64,000 nucleotides of DNA, from assembly GCA_025924715.1 (NCBI GenBank), contig JAICHV010000001.1:1-64000 (forward strand). Reading direction: 5' to 3'. The notes below the pieces were generated by a model that saw nothing but the letters and a program-made list of their open reading frames with translations, was not told the DNA's origin and searched no databases. This DNA comes from Alphaproteobacteria bacterium (lineage in GTDB: Bacteria > Pseudomonadota > Alphaproteobacteria > Micropepsales > Micropepsaceae). Of the stretch, positions 54,889 through 63,547 are shown piece after piece. A program made the position numbers and the translations under genes. Within the stretch, counting starts at the first letter, position 1, and each line of letters opens with the position of its first letter.

Positions 54889-56066
54889 CCGCTGCGCCCC
54901 CCTCGCCGCCCTCCGCCGATAGCGACCTTGGAGCCGGACACCACCCGCAACTGCCCATCGGTGACAACCCGGTCTCCCGGCTTCACATCTCCCTGAATGG
55001 CGTCCTGGACCCCGTCGTCATTCAGAACGGTTACCGGCTTGGCGACGGCAACAGAATCCGCTCCCACGATGTAGACATAGGGGCCATTGGGCCCCGCATT
55101 GACCGCATCGCGCGGAACAACCACAGCATTGGGAAGATCGCGCATGGCGACGCTGACATTGAGAGTCTGGCCAGGCACCAGGCGCATATCCCGATTGGGA
55201 AGGGTGGCGCGCAACTCGATTGTCCCGCTCGCGGCATTGACGACATTGCTGATGAAGTCGACCTTTGCCTGCACGGCTGAAGAACCTGGTATCGACAACG
55301 ACGCGATCAGCCGGCCTTTGGCCATCTGATCCTGGATCTGCGGCAGCTTGTTTTGTGCAATGAAAAATGAAATTTTTATCGGCTGTATCTGGGCCACGGT
55401 CACCAGGCTGGTGCCCGCCACCGTTACCAGATTGCCTGGCTGAATCTGGATGGGGCCGGTCTTTCCTTCGATCGGTGAGACGATCCTGGTGTAACCGAGA
55501 TTTTCCTGTGCCGTCGCGACTGCCGCGAGGTCCGACTGAACCGTCGCCCTGGCACCCGCCGCGGCGGCAACGGCTTGGTCGCGGCTCTGCGCCGAGGTGG
55601 CGCCTGCCGCAAAAAGAGCGACGTAGCGCTGCTCGTCCCTGGAAAGGCTCTCGGCCTGGGCCTGGTCCTTTGCCAGGGTCGCCCGCGCCTGGGCAAGGCT
55701 GTTGCGAAAGGGCGCGGGATCGATCTGGAACAAGGGCTCGCCCTTATGGACAATCTGTCCCTCCTTGAAAAACGCCTGAAGCAGTTTGCCGGCAACCTGG
55801 GCATTCACCTGCACCGTCGCCGGCGAGACCACGGTTGCGATGGTGTGTTCGTTGACGGTGACCGCTTGGCTTTTGGCGCGAGCCACGGAAACGGGCGGCG
55901 GCGGCGGGCTGCGCTGCGTGCGGTGCAGCCATCCCGGTAGGAACTGCCAAGCCAAGAGCGCAACAACTATCGCGCCCGCGGCAGCAATGATCCATTTTCC
56001 GCGCCGGGAAAGGCGGCCGGACCTGGTGTCCTTTCGCCCAGACGGGACATATGTACTGACCGCCAT
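54885..56066 (-). CDS. RND periplasmic adaptor (membrane fusion protein, MdtA-like)
   Basis: The 393-residue protein has a basic N-terminal tail, a membrane anchor (about 24-44), a lipoyl/hairpin domain (about 70-190) and a beta-barrel and membrane-proximal domain. FQIDPAPFRNSLAQARATL and VPRDAVNAGPNGPYVYIV are typical. The ATG at 56066 is chosen; an upstream in-frame start at 56150 adds a non-family tail. It pairs with the RND permease. Confidence 0.92.
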   Translation of the reverse strand: MAVSTYVPSGRKDTRSGRLSRRGKWIIAAAGAIVVALLAWQFLPGWLHRTQRSPPPPPVSVARAKSQAVTVNEHTIATVVSPATVQVNAQVAGKLLQAFFKEGQIVHKGEPLFQIDPAPFRNSLAQARATLAKDQAQAESLSRDEQRYVALFAAGATSAQSRDQAVAAAAGARATVQSDLAAVATAQENLGYTRIVSPIEGKTGPIQIQPGNLVTVAGTSLVTVAQIQPIKISFFIAQNKLPQIQDQMAKGRLIASLSIPGSSAVQAKVDFISNVVNAASGTIELRATLPNRDMRLVPGQTLNVSVAMRDLPNAVVVPRDAVNAGPNGPYVYIVGADSVAVAKPVTVLNDDGVQDAIQGDVKPGDRVVTDGQLRVVSGSKVAIGGGRRGGRSG

Positions 56067-56299
56067 ACCCACAGTTCCCGAAAGACACGCCCCCGCCCAA
56101 GGAAAGGGTTGGACGTTGCGGCCGTTCCCTAGCGCGACGTTTTCTCGCAAATATCGAGCAGGTATCTTGTGTTGTCGCCAATTGGGCGGACGAGAAATCC
56201 ACCGACATCATTGCCCGATGTTCACCCCGCTGACTGCAAGGCGTCATGTGGCCGGTGCCCATACCGCGATGGGGGGAGCTTTGCGCGAGGTGGGTTTGG

Positions 56300-56376
<77 letters not shown>

Positions 56377-56601
56377 CACGCGGGAGGGGCTTCTTAGAGG
56401 ACGGCCCCACCCCTGTCCAGCGGTGCCGGCAAGGCCAGGGGACGGCCTTAAGCGATCCTGCCGGCCGCGGCGCACGATCGGGCTTACCTCCTCCATCCCC
56501 TTGAAATCCAATTCAGTTCCTACAGCACAATATTATTGTGCATTGCAGCATAGGCGCCCGCTGCCTCCGCCCGACCGCCCGCGGGGACCGTTATGGGCGG
56601 A

Positions 56602-56781
56602 CTAATCCTCTTGCGGCTCGCTTGCGGGTTTTTCGGCGTCTTGCGCCGGTGCCCCGGGAATGGCGTAGCCGCCCTTCAACCAGCGGCCGAGGTCGATATC
56701 GGCGCAACGCTTGGAGCAGAACGGAGCGAAGCGCGGCTCCGGCACCTTGCCGCAAACGGCGCATTTGGGTTCAGACGGCAT
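56602..56781 (-). CDS. yacG: DNA gyrase inhibitor/zinc protein YacG
   Basis: The 59-residue protein has two CxxC-type zinc-binding pairs (CAVCGK and FCSKRCADIDLGRW), the YacG signature. It inhibits gyrase in E. coli. The ATG at 56781 overlaps the end of the RNase G gene by 11 bases; a longer frame is not supported. Confidence 0.92.
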   Translation of the reverse strand: MPSEPKCAVCGKVPEPRFAPFCSKRCADIDLGRWLKGGYAIPGAPAQDAEKPASEPQED

Positions 56782-58192
56782 CGATGGACTCCTTTCCTTC
56801 TTCAAAGCTAACCCGCGCCACGCCGCGGCGCTGCAGGCCGGCACGCACGTCTTCGTCATGCGCGCGCAGCCATTCCAGAACGCGCGCCGGGGCACGAAGC
56901 CGCAAGCTGCGTGCCGGATTGGCGCGCGCCTCGCGCTCCAGCCGGCGCAGCAAATCCAAAGCCCGTGTTTGCGCCGAAGGCCGGCGGCCCCCCTCGCAAT
57001 CGGGGCAAGGTTCGGTGGTGAGGGACCTTAAGGATTCGCGCTGCCGCTTGCGGGCGATGGCGACGATGCCGAACTCCGCCATGGGCGAAATCCGCGCCGC
57101 AACACCGCTCGCGTTCAGGCTTTGCGTCAGAGCCGCCAGCACGGCGCGGTGATCGTCCGGCTGCCGCAGCTGAATGAAATCCACCACGACCAAGCCGCCG
57201 ATGCCGCGCAGATGAAGCTGGCGGCCGATCTCGCGTGCCGCCTCCAGATTGGTGGTGCGGGCGGTATCGGCAAGGCCTGTTGATTGGGTGAAGGCGCCGG
57301 AATTGACGTCGATGGCGGTGAGCGCCTCGGTGGTCTCGATCGTAAACCAGCCGCCCGAGGACAGCGCTACGCGCGGCTGGGACAGGGCGGCGATCTCTTC
57401 CTCCAGCGCCTCATCGAACAGGGGCGGCGACGCGAAACTCAGCTTGGTTTGCGTCTCGGGGAGCGCATGCCGGCAAAAGCCGCGCGCCGCCTCCAGCGCG
57501 GCGGCGTCATCGATGCGGATTTGCGATACCTGGCCCGCCAGATCGCGCAGGCTGCGCTCCACCGCGCCCAGTTCGCGGTGCAGGATTTGGGGCGGACGCG
57601 CGCGCTGGTGGCTGGCTTCGATCTGGTCCCAGATGCCGCGCAAAGCCTGCGCTTCGGCCCGCAAATCTTCCTCGCTCGCTTCGGCCGCCTGAGTGCGAAA
57701 AATGAAGCCGGCATCCGGCGCGGCCACCCGCAGCCCTTCGCCCAGGGCCCGCAATCTTTTGCGCATCGCTTCATTCTCGATATGGCGGGACAGGGAAATG
57801 TCCGGCCGGCGCGGCGTCATCACCAGCAACCGTCCGGGCAGGCTGATATCGGCGGACAGCCGCGCACCCTTTTCCCCAACCGGATCCTTGATCACCTGTA
57901 CCAGCATGGCTTCGCCTTCGCGCAAGCAGGCGGAAATATCTTGCCGCCCATCGCGCGACAGCACCATGGCTTCCGCTAGAGCCAGAAAGCCGGGCCGGGA
58001 CTGCCCGATATCGACAAAGGCGGCCTGCATCGCGGCCACGACCTTCTGGACCCGGCCACAGATGATGTCTCCGACTCGGCCTATAGGGCGGTCGAACCCG
58101 CGTTCCAGGATCAAATCCGCAAGCCGGCCATTGCGTCTTACGGCAATTCGCGTTTCGCCGATTCCGGCCTGGATCAACAGTTCAGCCGTCAT
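56771..58192 (-). CDS. rng: Ribonuclease E/G family protein
   Basis: The 473-residue protein has an S1 domain (about 37-115) and the catalytic DNase I-like domain with Asp295 (AIDVNSG) and Asp338 (VVDFIQL). The Zn-link is CPDC (396-399). Its length and the lack of a long C-terminal scaffold make it RNase G-like. It is followed by yacG and preceded by maf, the usual alphaproteobacterial order. Confidence 0.92.
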   Translation of the reverse strand: MTAELLIQAGIGETRIAVRRNGRLADLILERGFDRPIGRVGDIICGRVQKVVAAMQAAFVDIGQSRPGFLALAEAMVLSRDGRQDISACLREGEAMLVQVIKDPVGEKGARLSADISLPGRLLVMTPRRPDISLSRHIENEAMRKRLRALGEGLRVAAPDAGFIFRTQAAEASEEDLRAEAQALRGIWDQIEASHQRARPPQILHRELGAVERSLRDLAGQVSQIRIDDAAALEAARGFCRHALPETQTKLSFASPPLFDEALEEEIAALSQPRVALSSGGWFTIETTEALTAIDVNSGAFTQSTGLADTARTTNLEAAREIGRQLHLRGIGGLVVVDFIQLRQPDDHRAVLAALTQSLNASGVAARISPMAEFGIVAIARKRQRESLRSLTTEPCPDCEGGRRPSAQTRALDLLRRLEREARANPARSLRLRAPARVLEWLRAHDEDVRAGLQRRGVARVSFEEGKESIDAV

Positions 58193-58207
58193 GCCGCGCC
58201 CCCGCGC

Positions 58208-58816
58208 CTAAGGCGCAAAGCCGTTGCCGGCCAGAAGGCGCACGGTCTGCGCCAATGGCAGGCCGACGACATTGGAATAGGGCCCCGAAATCGCCTTCAC
58301 GAAAATCTCGGCCCGGCCCTGGATCGCGTAGCCGCCCGCCTTGCCGATGCCTTCGCGGCCTTCGACATAGGCGTCCACTTCAAGGCGAGAAAGGCGCAGG
58401 AAGGAGACCCGCGTCACCGCCACACGGCTGCGCAGCACCCCTCGCGGCGTCACCAGCGCCACCGCGGTGATGACCTGATGGCGGCGGCCGGAAAGCAGGG
58501 CCAGGCAGCGGCGCACCTCGTCATCATCGCCGGCTTTTGGAAGAATGCGCCGGCCCAGCGCCACCACCGTGTCAGCAGCCAGGACAAAGCCGTCATGATT
58601 ATCCGCCACCGCACGCGCCTTTTCACAGGCCAGGCGCAGGGCATGGATACGCGGCAATTCGCCTTTGATGACGCTTTCGTCGATGGCGGCGGGAATGATC
58701 GCACCCGGAATGATTCCGGCCTGGGCCAGCAGCGCTTTGCGCCGCGGCGACTCGCTGGCCAGAACCAGGACCGGCTTACCGGAAGCGATAGTTGATGCGC
58801 CCCTTGGTGAGATCAT
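58208..58816 (-). CDS. maf: Maf nucleoside triphosphate pyrophosphatase
   Basis: The 202-residue protein has the N-terminal [11 protein letters not shown] motif, [13 protein letters not shown] and a C-terminal [16 protein letters not shown], as in Maf/YhdE. It hydrolyses non-canonical or dTTP/UTP-type nucleotides. The ATG at 58816 overlaps infA by 41 bases; no closer alternative start exists. Confidence 0.92.
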   Translation of the reverse strand: MISPRGASTIASGKPVLVLASESPRRKALLAQAGIIPGAIIPAAIDESVIKGELPRIHALRLACEKARAVADNHDGFVLAADTVVALGRRILPKAGDDDEVRRCLALLSGRRHQVITAVALVTPRGVLRSRVAVTRVSFLRLSRLEVDAYVEGREGIGKAGGYAIQGRAEIFVKAISGPYSNVVGLPLAQTVRLLAGNGFAP

Positions 58817-58997
58817 AAGGCGACATCTCCACCATAACCTTGTCCCCGGTCAGCACCCGGATGCGGTTCTTGCGCATTTTGCCGGCGGTATGGGCGATGA
58901 TGACATGGTCATTGGCGACCAGCTTCACGCGGAAGGTCGCGTTGGGCAGCAACTCCTCAACAATACCTTCGAATTCGAGCTGTTCTTCCTTCGCCAT
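58776..58997 (-). CDS. infA: Translation initiation factor IF-1
   Basis: The 73-residue S1-like protein ([13 protein letters not shown] ... RITYRF-type end, here RINYRFR) is IF-1 along its full length. AGAGGA lies five bases before the ATG. It overlaps the downstream maf gene. Confidence 0.97.
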   Translation of the reverse strand: MAKEEQLEFEGIVEELLPNATFRVKLVANDHVIIAHTAGKMRKNRIRVLTGDKVMVEMSPYDLTKGRINYRFR

Positions 58998-59064
58998 CAG
59001 TCCTCTGATTTTTGCCGCACAACCGGCGGCAGATTGCAGACAAACCGGCCAAAATCAAGGGCTT

Positions 59065-59511
59065 TCAGGTGTCCGAGGCCCGCTGACCGACAAATCGGGC
59101 ACGGATTCGGGCCATCAGCCCATCGCGCACCTGGCGATAGGCGGCAAGGCGCTGTTCGCGCGAGCCTTCCACCGAGGTGGGGTCCAGGGTCGGCCAATAT
59201 TCGACGACGGTGGCCGCGGTGCGGGTGAGTTCCACCGCCTTGTGCTGCGCTTCCGGGGACAGCGTGACCACCAGGTCGAAAGAGCCGTCTTCCAGATCCT
59301 CGAATCGGCGGGGCTTGTGGGCGCCGATTTCGATGCCGATCTCGTCCATCACTTCCACGGCCAGGGGATCGAGCGCCCCCGCCTTCACCCCCGCCGATTC
59401 GACATAGAGCATGCGTCCCAGAAGATGGCGCAGCATCGCCGCCGCCATGGGTGAACGAACCGCATTCATGGTGCAGGCAAACAGGACTGCATGGGGCCGC
59501 TCCTCGCCCAT
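59065..59511 (-). CDS. Low-molecular-weight phosphatase-family protein
   Basis: The 148-residue protein has the CX5R phosphate loop Cys13-TMNAV-Arg19 and a catalytic Asp in EYWPTLDPT. It is the LMW phosphatase/arsenate reductase-like protein conserved between infA and the UPF0262 gene. Being far from the polysaccharide genes, it need not act on the BY-kinase. Confidence 0.88.
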   Translation of the reverse strand: MGEERPHAVLFACTMNAVRSPMAAAMLRHLLGRMLYVESAGVKAGALDPLAVEVMDEIGIEIGAHKPRRFEDLEDGSFDLVVTLSPEAQHKAVELTRTAATVVEYWPTLDPTSVEGSREQRLAAYRQVRDGLMARIRARFVGQRASDT

Positions 59512-59982
59512 TCAGACCTTCAGATGCAGGACGCAGATCAGGGTGAACAGCCGGCGGGCGGTGTCGAAATCGGTCTCGATCTTGCCCTCCAGCCGCGCGC
59601 GCAGCAATTGCGCGCCCTCGTCATGCAGGGCACGGCGGCCCATATCCAGGGATTCGATCTGCGAAGGCGGCGCGGTGCGGATCGCCTTGTAATAGGAATC
59701 GCAGACCAGGAAATAATCGCGAATCAGGCCCCGGAATGGGGCCAGCGACAGCATCACCCTTCCATGCGGCGTGCCGTCTTCCAGGGCGACGTCAAAGACC
59801 AGCCGGCTTTCTTCCGCCCCCAGGGTCAGCCGATAGGGGCCACCGTCCGATCCGCTGACACGGAAGCTGTTGGCTTCGAGAAGGTCGTAGATCGCGACTT
59901 CGCGTTCCTGTTCGATGGCGCGCGTGCGGCGGGCGACGCTTTCATTGTCCAGCGAGATCGCGCTGATGCGAAAATCACTCAT
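59512..59982 (-). CDS. UPF0262 family protein
   Basis: The 156-residue cytoplasmic protein matches UPF0262 (PFRGLIRDYFLVCDSYYKAIR is typical). Function unknown. Its start overlaps the hisD stop by one base and its stop abuts the phosphatase gene, which indicates co-transcription. Confidence 0.9.
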   Translation of the reverse strand: MSDFRISAISLDNESVARRTRAIEQEREVAIYDLLEANSFRVSGSDGGPYRLTLGAEESRLVFDVALEDGTPHGRVMLSLAPFRGLIRDYFLVCDSYYKAIRTAPPSQIESLDMGRRALHDEGAQLLRARLEGKIETDFDTARRLFTLICVLHLKV

Positions 59983-61280
59983 CAGACTTTGCGGTTCAGG
60001 CGGGACGCGATGGAACGCGCATGCGCCTCAAGCCCTTCGGCCTCGGCGAGCACGATGGCGTCCGGGCCCAGCGCCGCCATGGCGGCTTCGCTTAGCGACA
60101 GGATGGTGGTGCGTTTGAGGAAATCCAGCACCGAGAGCCCTGAGGAAAAGCGCGCCGCCCGCGAGGTCGGCAGCACATGGTTCGGGCCGGCGATGTAATC
60201 GCCCATCGCTTCGGGGGTGTGGCGGCCCAGAAAGATCGCCCCGGCATGGCGCACATTTTCCAGCAGCGCTTCGGGCGCGGCGGTGGCGATTTCCAGATGC
60301 TCGGGGGCGAAACGGTCGGACAGCGCCGGCGCATCGGAAAGATTGTCCACCACCAGAATGGCGCCGTAATCGTTCCAGCTTTTGGACGCGATTTCGCGGC
60401 GCGGCAGCAGCGCCAGAATGCGCTCCGCGGATTCCGCCACTTTATCGGCGAACGCTTCGTTGTCGGTGATCAGGATGCTTTGGGAGGATGTGTCATGCTC
60501 GGCCTGGCTGAGCAGGTCGGCGGCGATCCAATCGGGATTATTGGCGCTATCGGCGATCACCAGGATCTCGGATGGCCCGGCGATGGAGTCGATGCCCACC
60601 TGGCCGAACACTTCGCGCTTGGCGGCGGCGACATAGGCATTGCCGGGGCCCATGATCTTGTCCACCGGCGCGATCGTGGCGGTACCATAGGCGAGCGCCG
60701 CGACCGCCTGTGCCCCGCCGATGCGATAGATTTCCGTCACCCCGGCGCGGCGGGCCGCGGCCAACACCAAGGGATTGATGGCGCCGCCGCTGGCCGGTGT
60801 CACCATCACCAACCGCTTGACGCCGGCCACCTTGGCCGGAATCGCGTTCATCAGCACCGAAGAGGGATAAGCGGCGGTGCCGCCCGGGACATACAATCCG
60901 GCCGCGTCAATGGGCGTCCAGCGCCAGCCCAGCTCCGCCCCCACGCTATCGCGGAAGCGCTCGTCGGCGGGCAATTGGCGTAGGTGATAGGCCTCAATCC
61001 GCGCGGCGGCGGTCTCGATCGCGCCGGCTTGCTCCGGCGTGATGGCCTGGACCGCGGCATCGATCTCCTCGGCCGAGACTTTCAGCGTTTGCGCGGTCAG
61101 TTGGGCGCGGTCGAATTTGCGCGAATAGGCGATCAGCGCCGCATCGCCGGATTTGCGCACCTCCTGGATGATGGCGCGGGCCTGCACCGCGACGTCTTCC
61201 TCGATCTCGCGCTTGGCGCCAAGCAGCGCCTCGAAATCCGCGGCGAAACTTGCATCGCGCATATGGAGCCGGCGGACCAT
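59982..61280 (-). CDS. hisD: Histidinol dehydrogenase
   Basis: The 432-residue enzyme carries out the last two NAD-linked steps of histidine synthesis. Visible signatures are YVPGGTAAYPSSVLMNAIPA, GGAQAVAALAYGT, KIMGPGNAYVAAAKREVFG, IDSIAGPSEILV and EHLEIA. The ATG at 61280 overlaps the DUF2948 stop (ATGA), so a longer upstream frame is rejected. Confidence 0.95.
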   Translation of the reverse strand: MVRRLHMRDASFAADFEALLGAKREIEEDVAVQARAIIQEVRKSGDAALIAYSRKFDRAQLTAQTLKVSAEEIDAAVQAITPEQAGAIETAAARIEAYHLRQLPADERFRDSVGAELGWRWTPIDAAGLYVPGGTAAYPSSVLMNAIPAKVAGVKRLVMVTPASGGAINPLVLAAARRAGVTEIYRIGGAQAVAALAYGTATIAPVDKIMGPGNAYVAAAKREVFGQVGIDSIAGPSEILVIADSANNPDWIAADLLSQAEHDTSSQSILITDNEAFADKVAESAERILALLPRREIASKSWNDYGAILVVDNLSDAPALSDRFAPEHLEIATAAPEALLENVRHAGAIFLGRHTPEAMGDYIAGPNHVLPTSRAARFSSGLSVLDFLKRTTILSLSEAAMAALGPDAIVLAEAEGLEAHARSIASRLNRKV

Positions 61281-61714
61281 CAGGGCGCCTCGTGACGGGG
61301 ACGCGCCAGCGCGGTCCAGGGGCCGGTGAGATCGCGCAGCTGCGCATCGATGCACTCGACCTCCAGCCGCAGCGCACCGCCACCCGCAAAGACCAGCTCG
61401 ACCATACCGCCCGGATCGTCAGCAGTTTTGGGAGTGAATTGAACGGCCAGCAGCGACACCACGGCCTCGGGGGCGCCGCGCTTCATGTTGTGAGATTTTA
61501 CCGACAGCACGCCATCGAAATGCAGGCCGGCACGCACCCGGGTGCCCGGGCCCCGCGCATCTTCCCAGCGATAGCGGTTGAACAAAGCCGCAAAGCGCCG
61601 CTGCCGGGGCAGCCAGACCAGATCCTTAAGCTTGGCGGTGGCGTCCTGCAGCCGAGCCGAGATCACTTCCAGGTCCTCGGCATCGGCGGCCGCCAATTTC
61701 AGGGTGCCGGTCAT
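61280..61714 (-). CDS. DUF2948 family protein
   Basis: The 144-residue protein ([19 protein letters not shown] ...) matches DUF2948, which sits between murA and hisD in many alphaproteobacteria. Function unknown. Both ends overlap neighbours by a few bases. Confidence 0.87.
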   Translation of the reverse strand: MTGTLKLAAADAEDLEVISARLQDATAKLKDLVWLPRQRRFAALFNRYRWEDARGPGTRVRAGLHFDGVLSVKSHNMKRGAPEAVVSLLAVQFTPKTADDPGGMVELVFAGGGALRLEVECIDAQLRDLTGPWTALARPRHEAP

Positions 61715-62991
61715 TCGCCGATCCGCGCGATATCGGCGCCGACGCCGGACAATTTCTGCTCCAAGCGGTCGAACCCACGATCCAGGTGATAGACGCGGTT
61801 GACCAAGGTCTCGCCTTCCGCCGCCAGACCCGCCAGCACCAGGCTGACCGAGGCACGCAGGTCGGTCGCCATCACCGGGGCGCCCTGCAACTTTTCCACG
61901 CCCCGCACCACGGCGACGTCGCCGGTGACCTTGATGTCCGCGCCCAGGCGAGCGAGCTCGGGCACATGCATGAAGCGGTTTTCGAAAATGGTTTCCTTGA
62001 TCACCGAAGTGCCCTCGGCGACGCACATCAGCGCCATCAACTGGGCTTGCAGATCGGTGGGAAAGCCGGGGAATGGCGCCGTGGTGACGATGACCGCGCT
62101 GGGGAGTTTCTCGCGCATGCGCACGACCAAGCCGCGCTCGCTGTCCACCACCGAAGCGCCGGCGGTTTCCAGCACAGAAATCAAGGCGGCGATGCTATCG
62201 CGGCGCGCGCCCACCAACTCAACCTCGCCGCCGGCGATCGCCGCGGCGATGGCATAGGTGCCGGCTTCGATGCGGTCGCTCATCACCGCGTAATCGGCGC
62301 CGTGCAACGTGTCGACGCCCTGCACCACCAGTTGCGGCGTGCCCAATCCGGAAATCTTCGCCCCCATGGCGATCAGGCAATGGGCTAGATCGGCGATCTC
62401 GGGCTCGCGCGCGGCATTGCCGATCACGGTTTCCCCATCCGCCAGGGTGGCGGCCATCAGCGCTGTTTCGGTGGCGCCGACCGAGACAAAAGGAAATTCA
62501 ATCCGCGCGCCTTTAAGGCGACCGGAAGTGGAGGCCAGGACATAGCCGTCGGCCAGATCGACCTTGGCGCCCATCGCCTCCAGCGCCTTCAGATGCAGAT
62601 CGACCGGCCGGGCGCCGATGGCGCAGCCGCCGGGAAGCGATACCTTGGCCTCGCCATGGCGCGCCAGCAGCGGCGCCAGAACCTGGAAACTGGCGCGCAT
62701 CTTGCGAACCATGTCGTAAGAGGCATAGGCGGAAGTGATGGTGCCGGCCTGAAGCCGCATCACATCGCCCTCCCCCAGCCCGGCGCCCAGCATCACCGTC
62801 ACCGCCACACCGAAGGTGCGCAGCAACTCCCCCATCGCCCGCACATCGGCCAGCCGCGGCATGTTGGCCAGGGTGAGCGGCTCAGCGGTTAGCAGCGAGG
62901 CCGCCATCAGCTTGAGGGCGGCGTTCTTGGCCCCGCTGAGCGGGATTTCCCCCGAAAGGCGACGCCCGCCACGAATACGAATACGGTCCAT
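61711..62991 (-). CDS. murA: UDP-N-acetylglucosamine 1-carboxyvinyltransferase
   Basis: The 426-residue enzyme catalyses the first committed step of peptidoglycan synthesis. It has the substrate Lys22 ([12 protein letters not shown]), the catalytic Cys123 ([15 protein letters not shown]; the fosfomycin target) and the late Asp region. A GAGGGA ribosome-binding site precedes the ATG. A hairpin with a T-run lies just upstream. Confidence 0.96.
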   Translation of the reverse strand: MDRIRIRGGRRLSGEIPLSGAKNAALKLMAASLLTAEPLTLANMPRLADVRAMGELLRTFGVAVTVMLGAGLGEGDVMRLQAGTITSAYASYDMVRKMRASFQVLAPLLARHGEAKVSLPGGCAIGARPVDLHLKALEAMGAKVDLADGYVLASTSGRLKGARIEFPFVSVGATETALMAATLADGETVIGNAAREPEIADLAHCLIAMGAKISGLGTPQLVVQGVDTLHGADYAVMSDRIEAGTYAIAAAIAGGEVELVGARRDSIAALISVLETAGASVVDSERGLVVRMREKLPSAVIVTTAPFPGFPTDLQAQLMALMCVAEGTSVIKETIFENRFMHVPELARLGADIKVTGDVAVVRGVEKLQGAPVMATDLRASVSLVLAGLAAEGETLVNRVYHLDRGFDRLEQKLSGVGADIARIGE

Positions 62992-63000
62992 GATCCCTCG

Positions 63001-63023
63001 AAAAACGCCCCCATATGGGGGCC
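63001..63023 (-). terminator. Intrinsic terminator-like hairpin upstream of murA
   Basis: On the minus strand the perfect 16-base inverted repeat GCCCCCATATGGGGGC is followed by GTTTTT. It sits between the small gene at 63059-63208 and murA, 10 bases before the murA start. It could end transcription of the small gene or act as an attenuator of murA. Confidence 0.6.
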
Positions 63024-63058
63024 CTGCTTGTAGCCTGCCGCTATGGAACAGGAAACGC

Positions 63059-63208
63059 CTAGCTTTTGCGGGGTGGGGGCGGCGAAATTGGCGGGTTTTC
63101 CCCAGCCTTTGGGGCGGGCTTGAGCTTTTGCGGGGGTGGGGCGGCTTTGCGGCGCTGAAGATTGGCCCTGAGGGCCGCGGCCAGCCTTTCGGGGGGTAAT
63201 TTTGCCAT
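63059..63208 (-). CDS. Small conserved-type hypothetical protein upstream of murA
   Basis: The 49-residue basic protein starts [21 protein letters not shown] and has a Pro-rich tail. The N-terminus resembles short alphaproteobacterial proteins found next to murA. Ribosome-binding sequence is weak. Probably real but of unknown function. Confidence 0.5.
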   Translation of the reverse strand: MAKLPPERLAAALRANLQRRKAAPPPQKLKPAPKAGENPPISPPPPRKS

Positions 63209-63302
63209 GCGATTGCCCCGTCGGAGCGCTTTCCTTGGGCGAATCCTTAAGTTATAGCAGCGCACCCTTCGGGGTGGGGGCCTCGCCCCGAATACCACGG
63301 TT

Positions 63303-63377
63303 GCCGCAGTAGCGTAGTGGTAGCGCAATCCCTTGGTAAGGGATAGGTCGTGAGTTCGATTCTCACCTGCGGCACCA
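63303..63377 (+). tRNA. tRNA-Thr (GGT)
   Basis: The acceptor stem GCCGCAG/CTGCGGC, anticodon loop TTGGTAA (anticodon GGT) within ATCCC/GGGAT, T-loop GTTCGATTC and encoded CCA are all present. An integrase gene begins 170 bases downstream, so the 3' end is the likely attachment site of an integrated element. Confidence 0.96.
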
Positions 63378-63491
63378 CCTTCGTTCCTCTCTGTGTCTCA
63401 GGCATTCGCAAAGGTCCCAATAAGGGGCTGATGTGAACGTTATTTTTGTCTCCACGCGTCTCATGAAATCTCCCTGCGCCTCCTCCAATTG

Positions 63492-63531
63492 TTGGTACTT
63501 GCGTTGGTATAGTCTCCTACCAATGTTGGTA
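63492..63531 (+). repeat. TTGGTA repeats between tRNA-Thr and integrase gene
   Basis: TTGGTA occurs directly at 63492, 63504 and 63526 and in inverted form (TACCAA) at 63518. Short spaced repeats before an integrase gene are the usual layout of arm-type binding sites; the assignment is inferred. Confidence 0.5.
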
Positions 63532-63547
63532 TCCAGGGAGCCCGCTG

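Noticed and set aside
53893-54996. 367-codon plus-strand frame
   Set aside because: Antisense to the RND permease gene; composition is that of a complementary-strand shadow.
59065-59511. LMW phosphatase as the Wzb partner of the BY-kinase
   Set aside because: It is 50 kb from the kinase in a conserved housekeeping cluster, so its location gives no support for that role.
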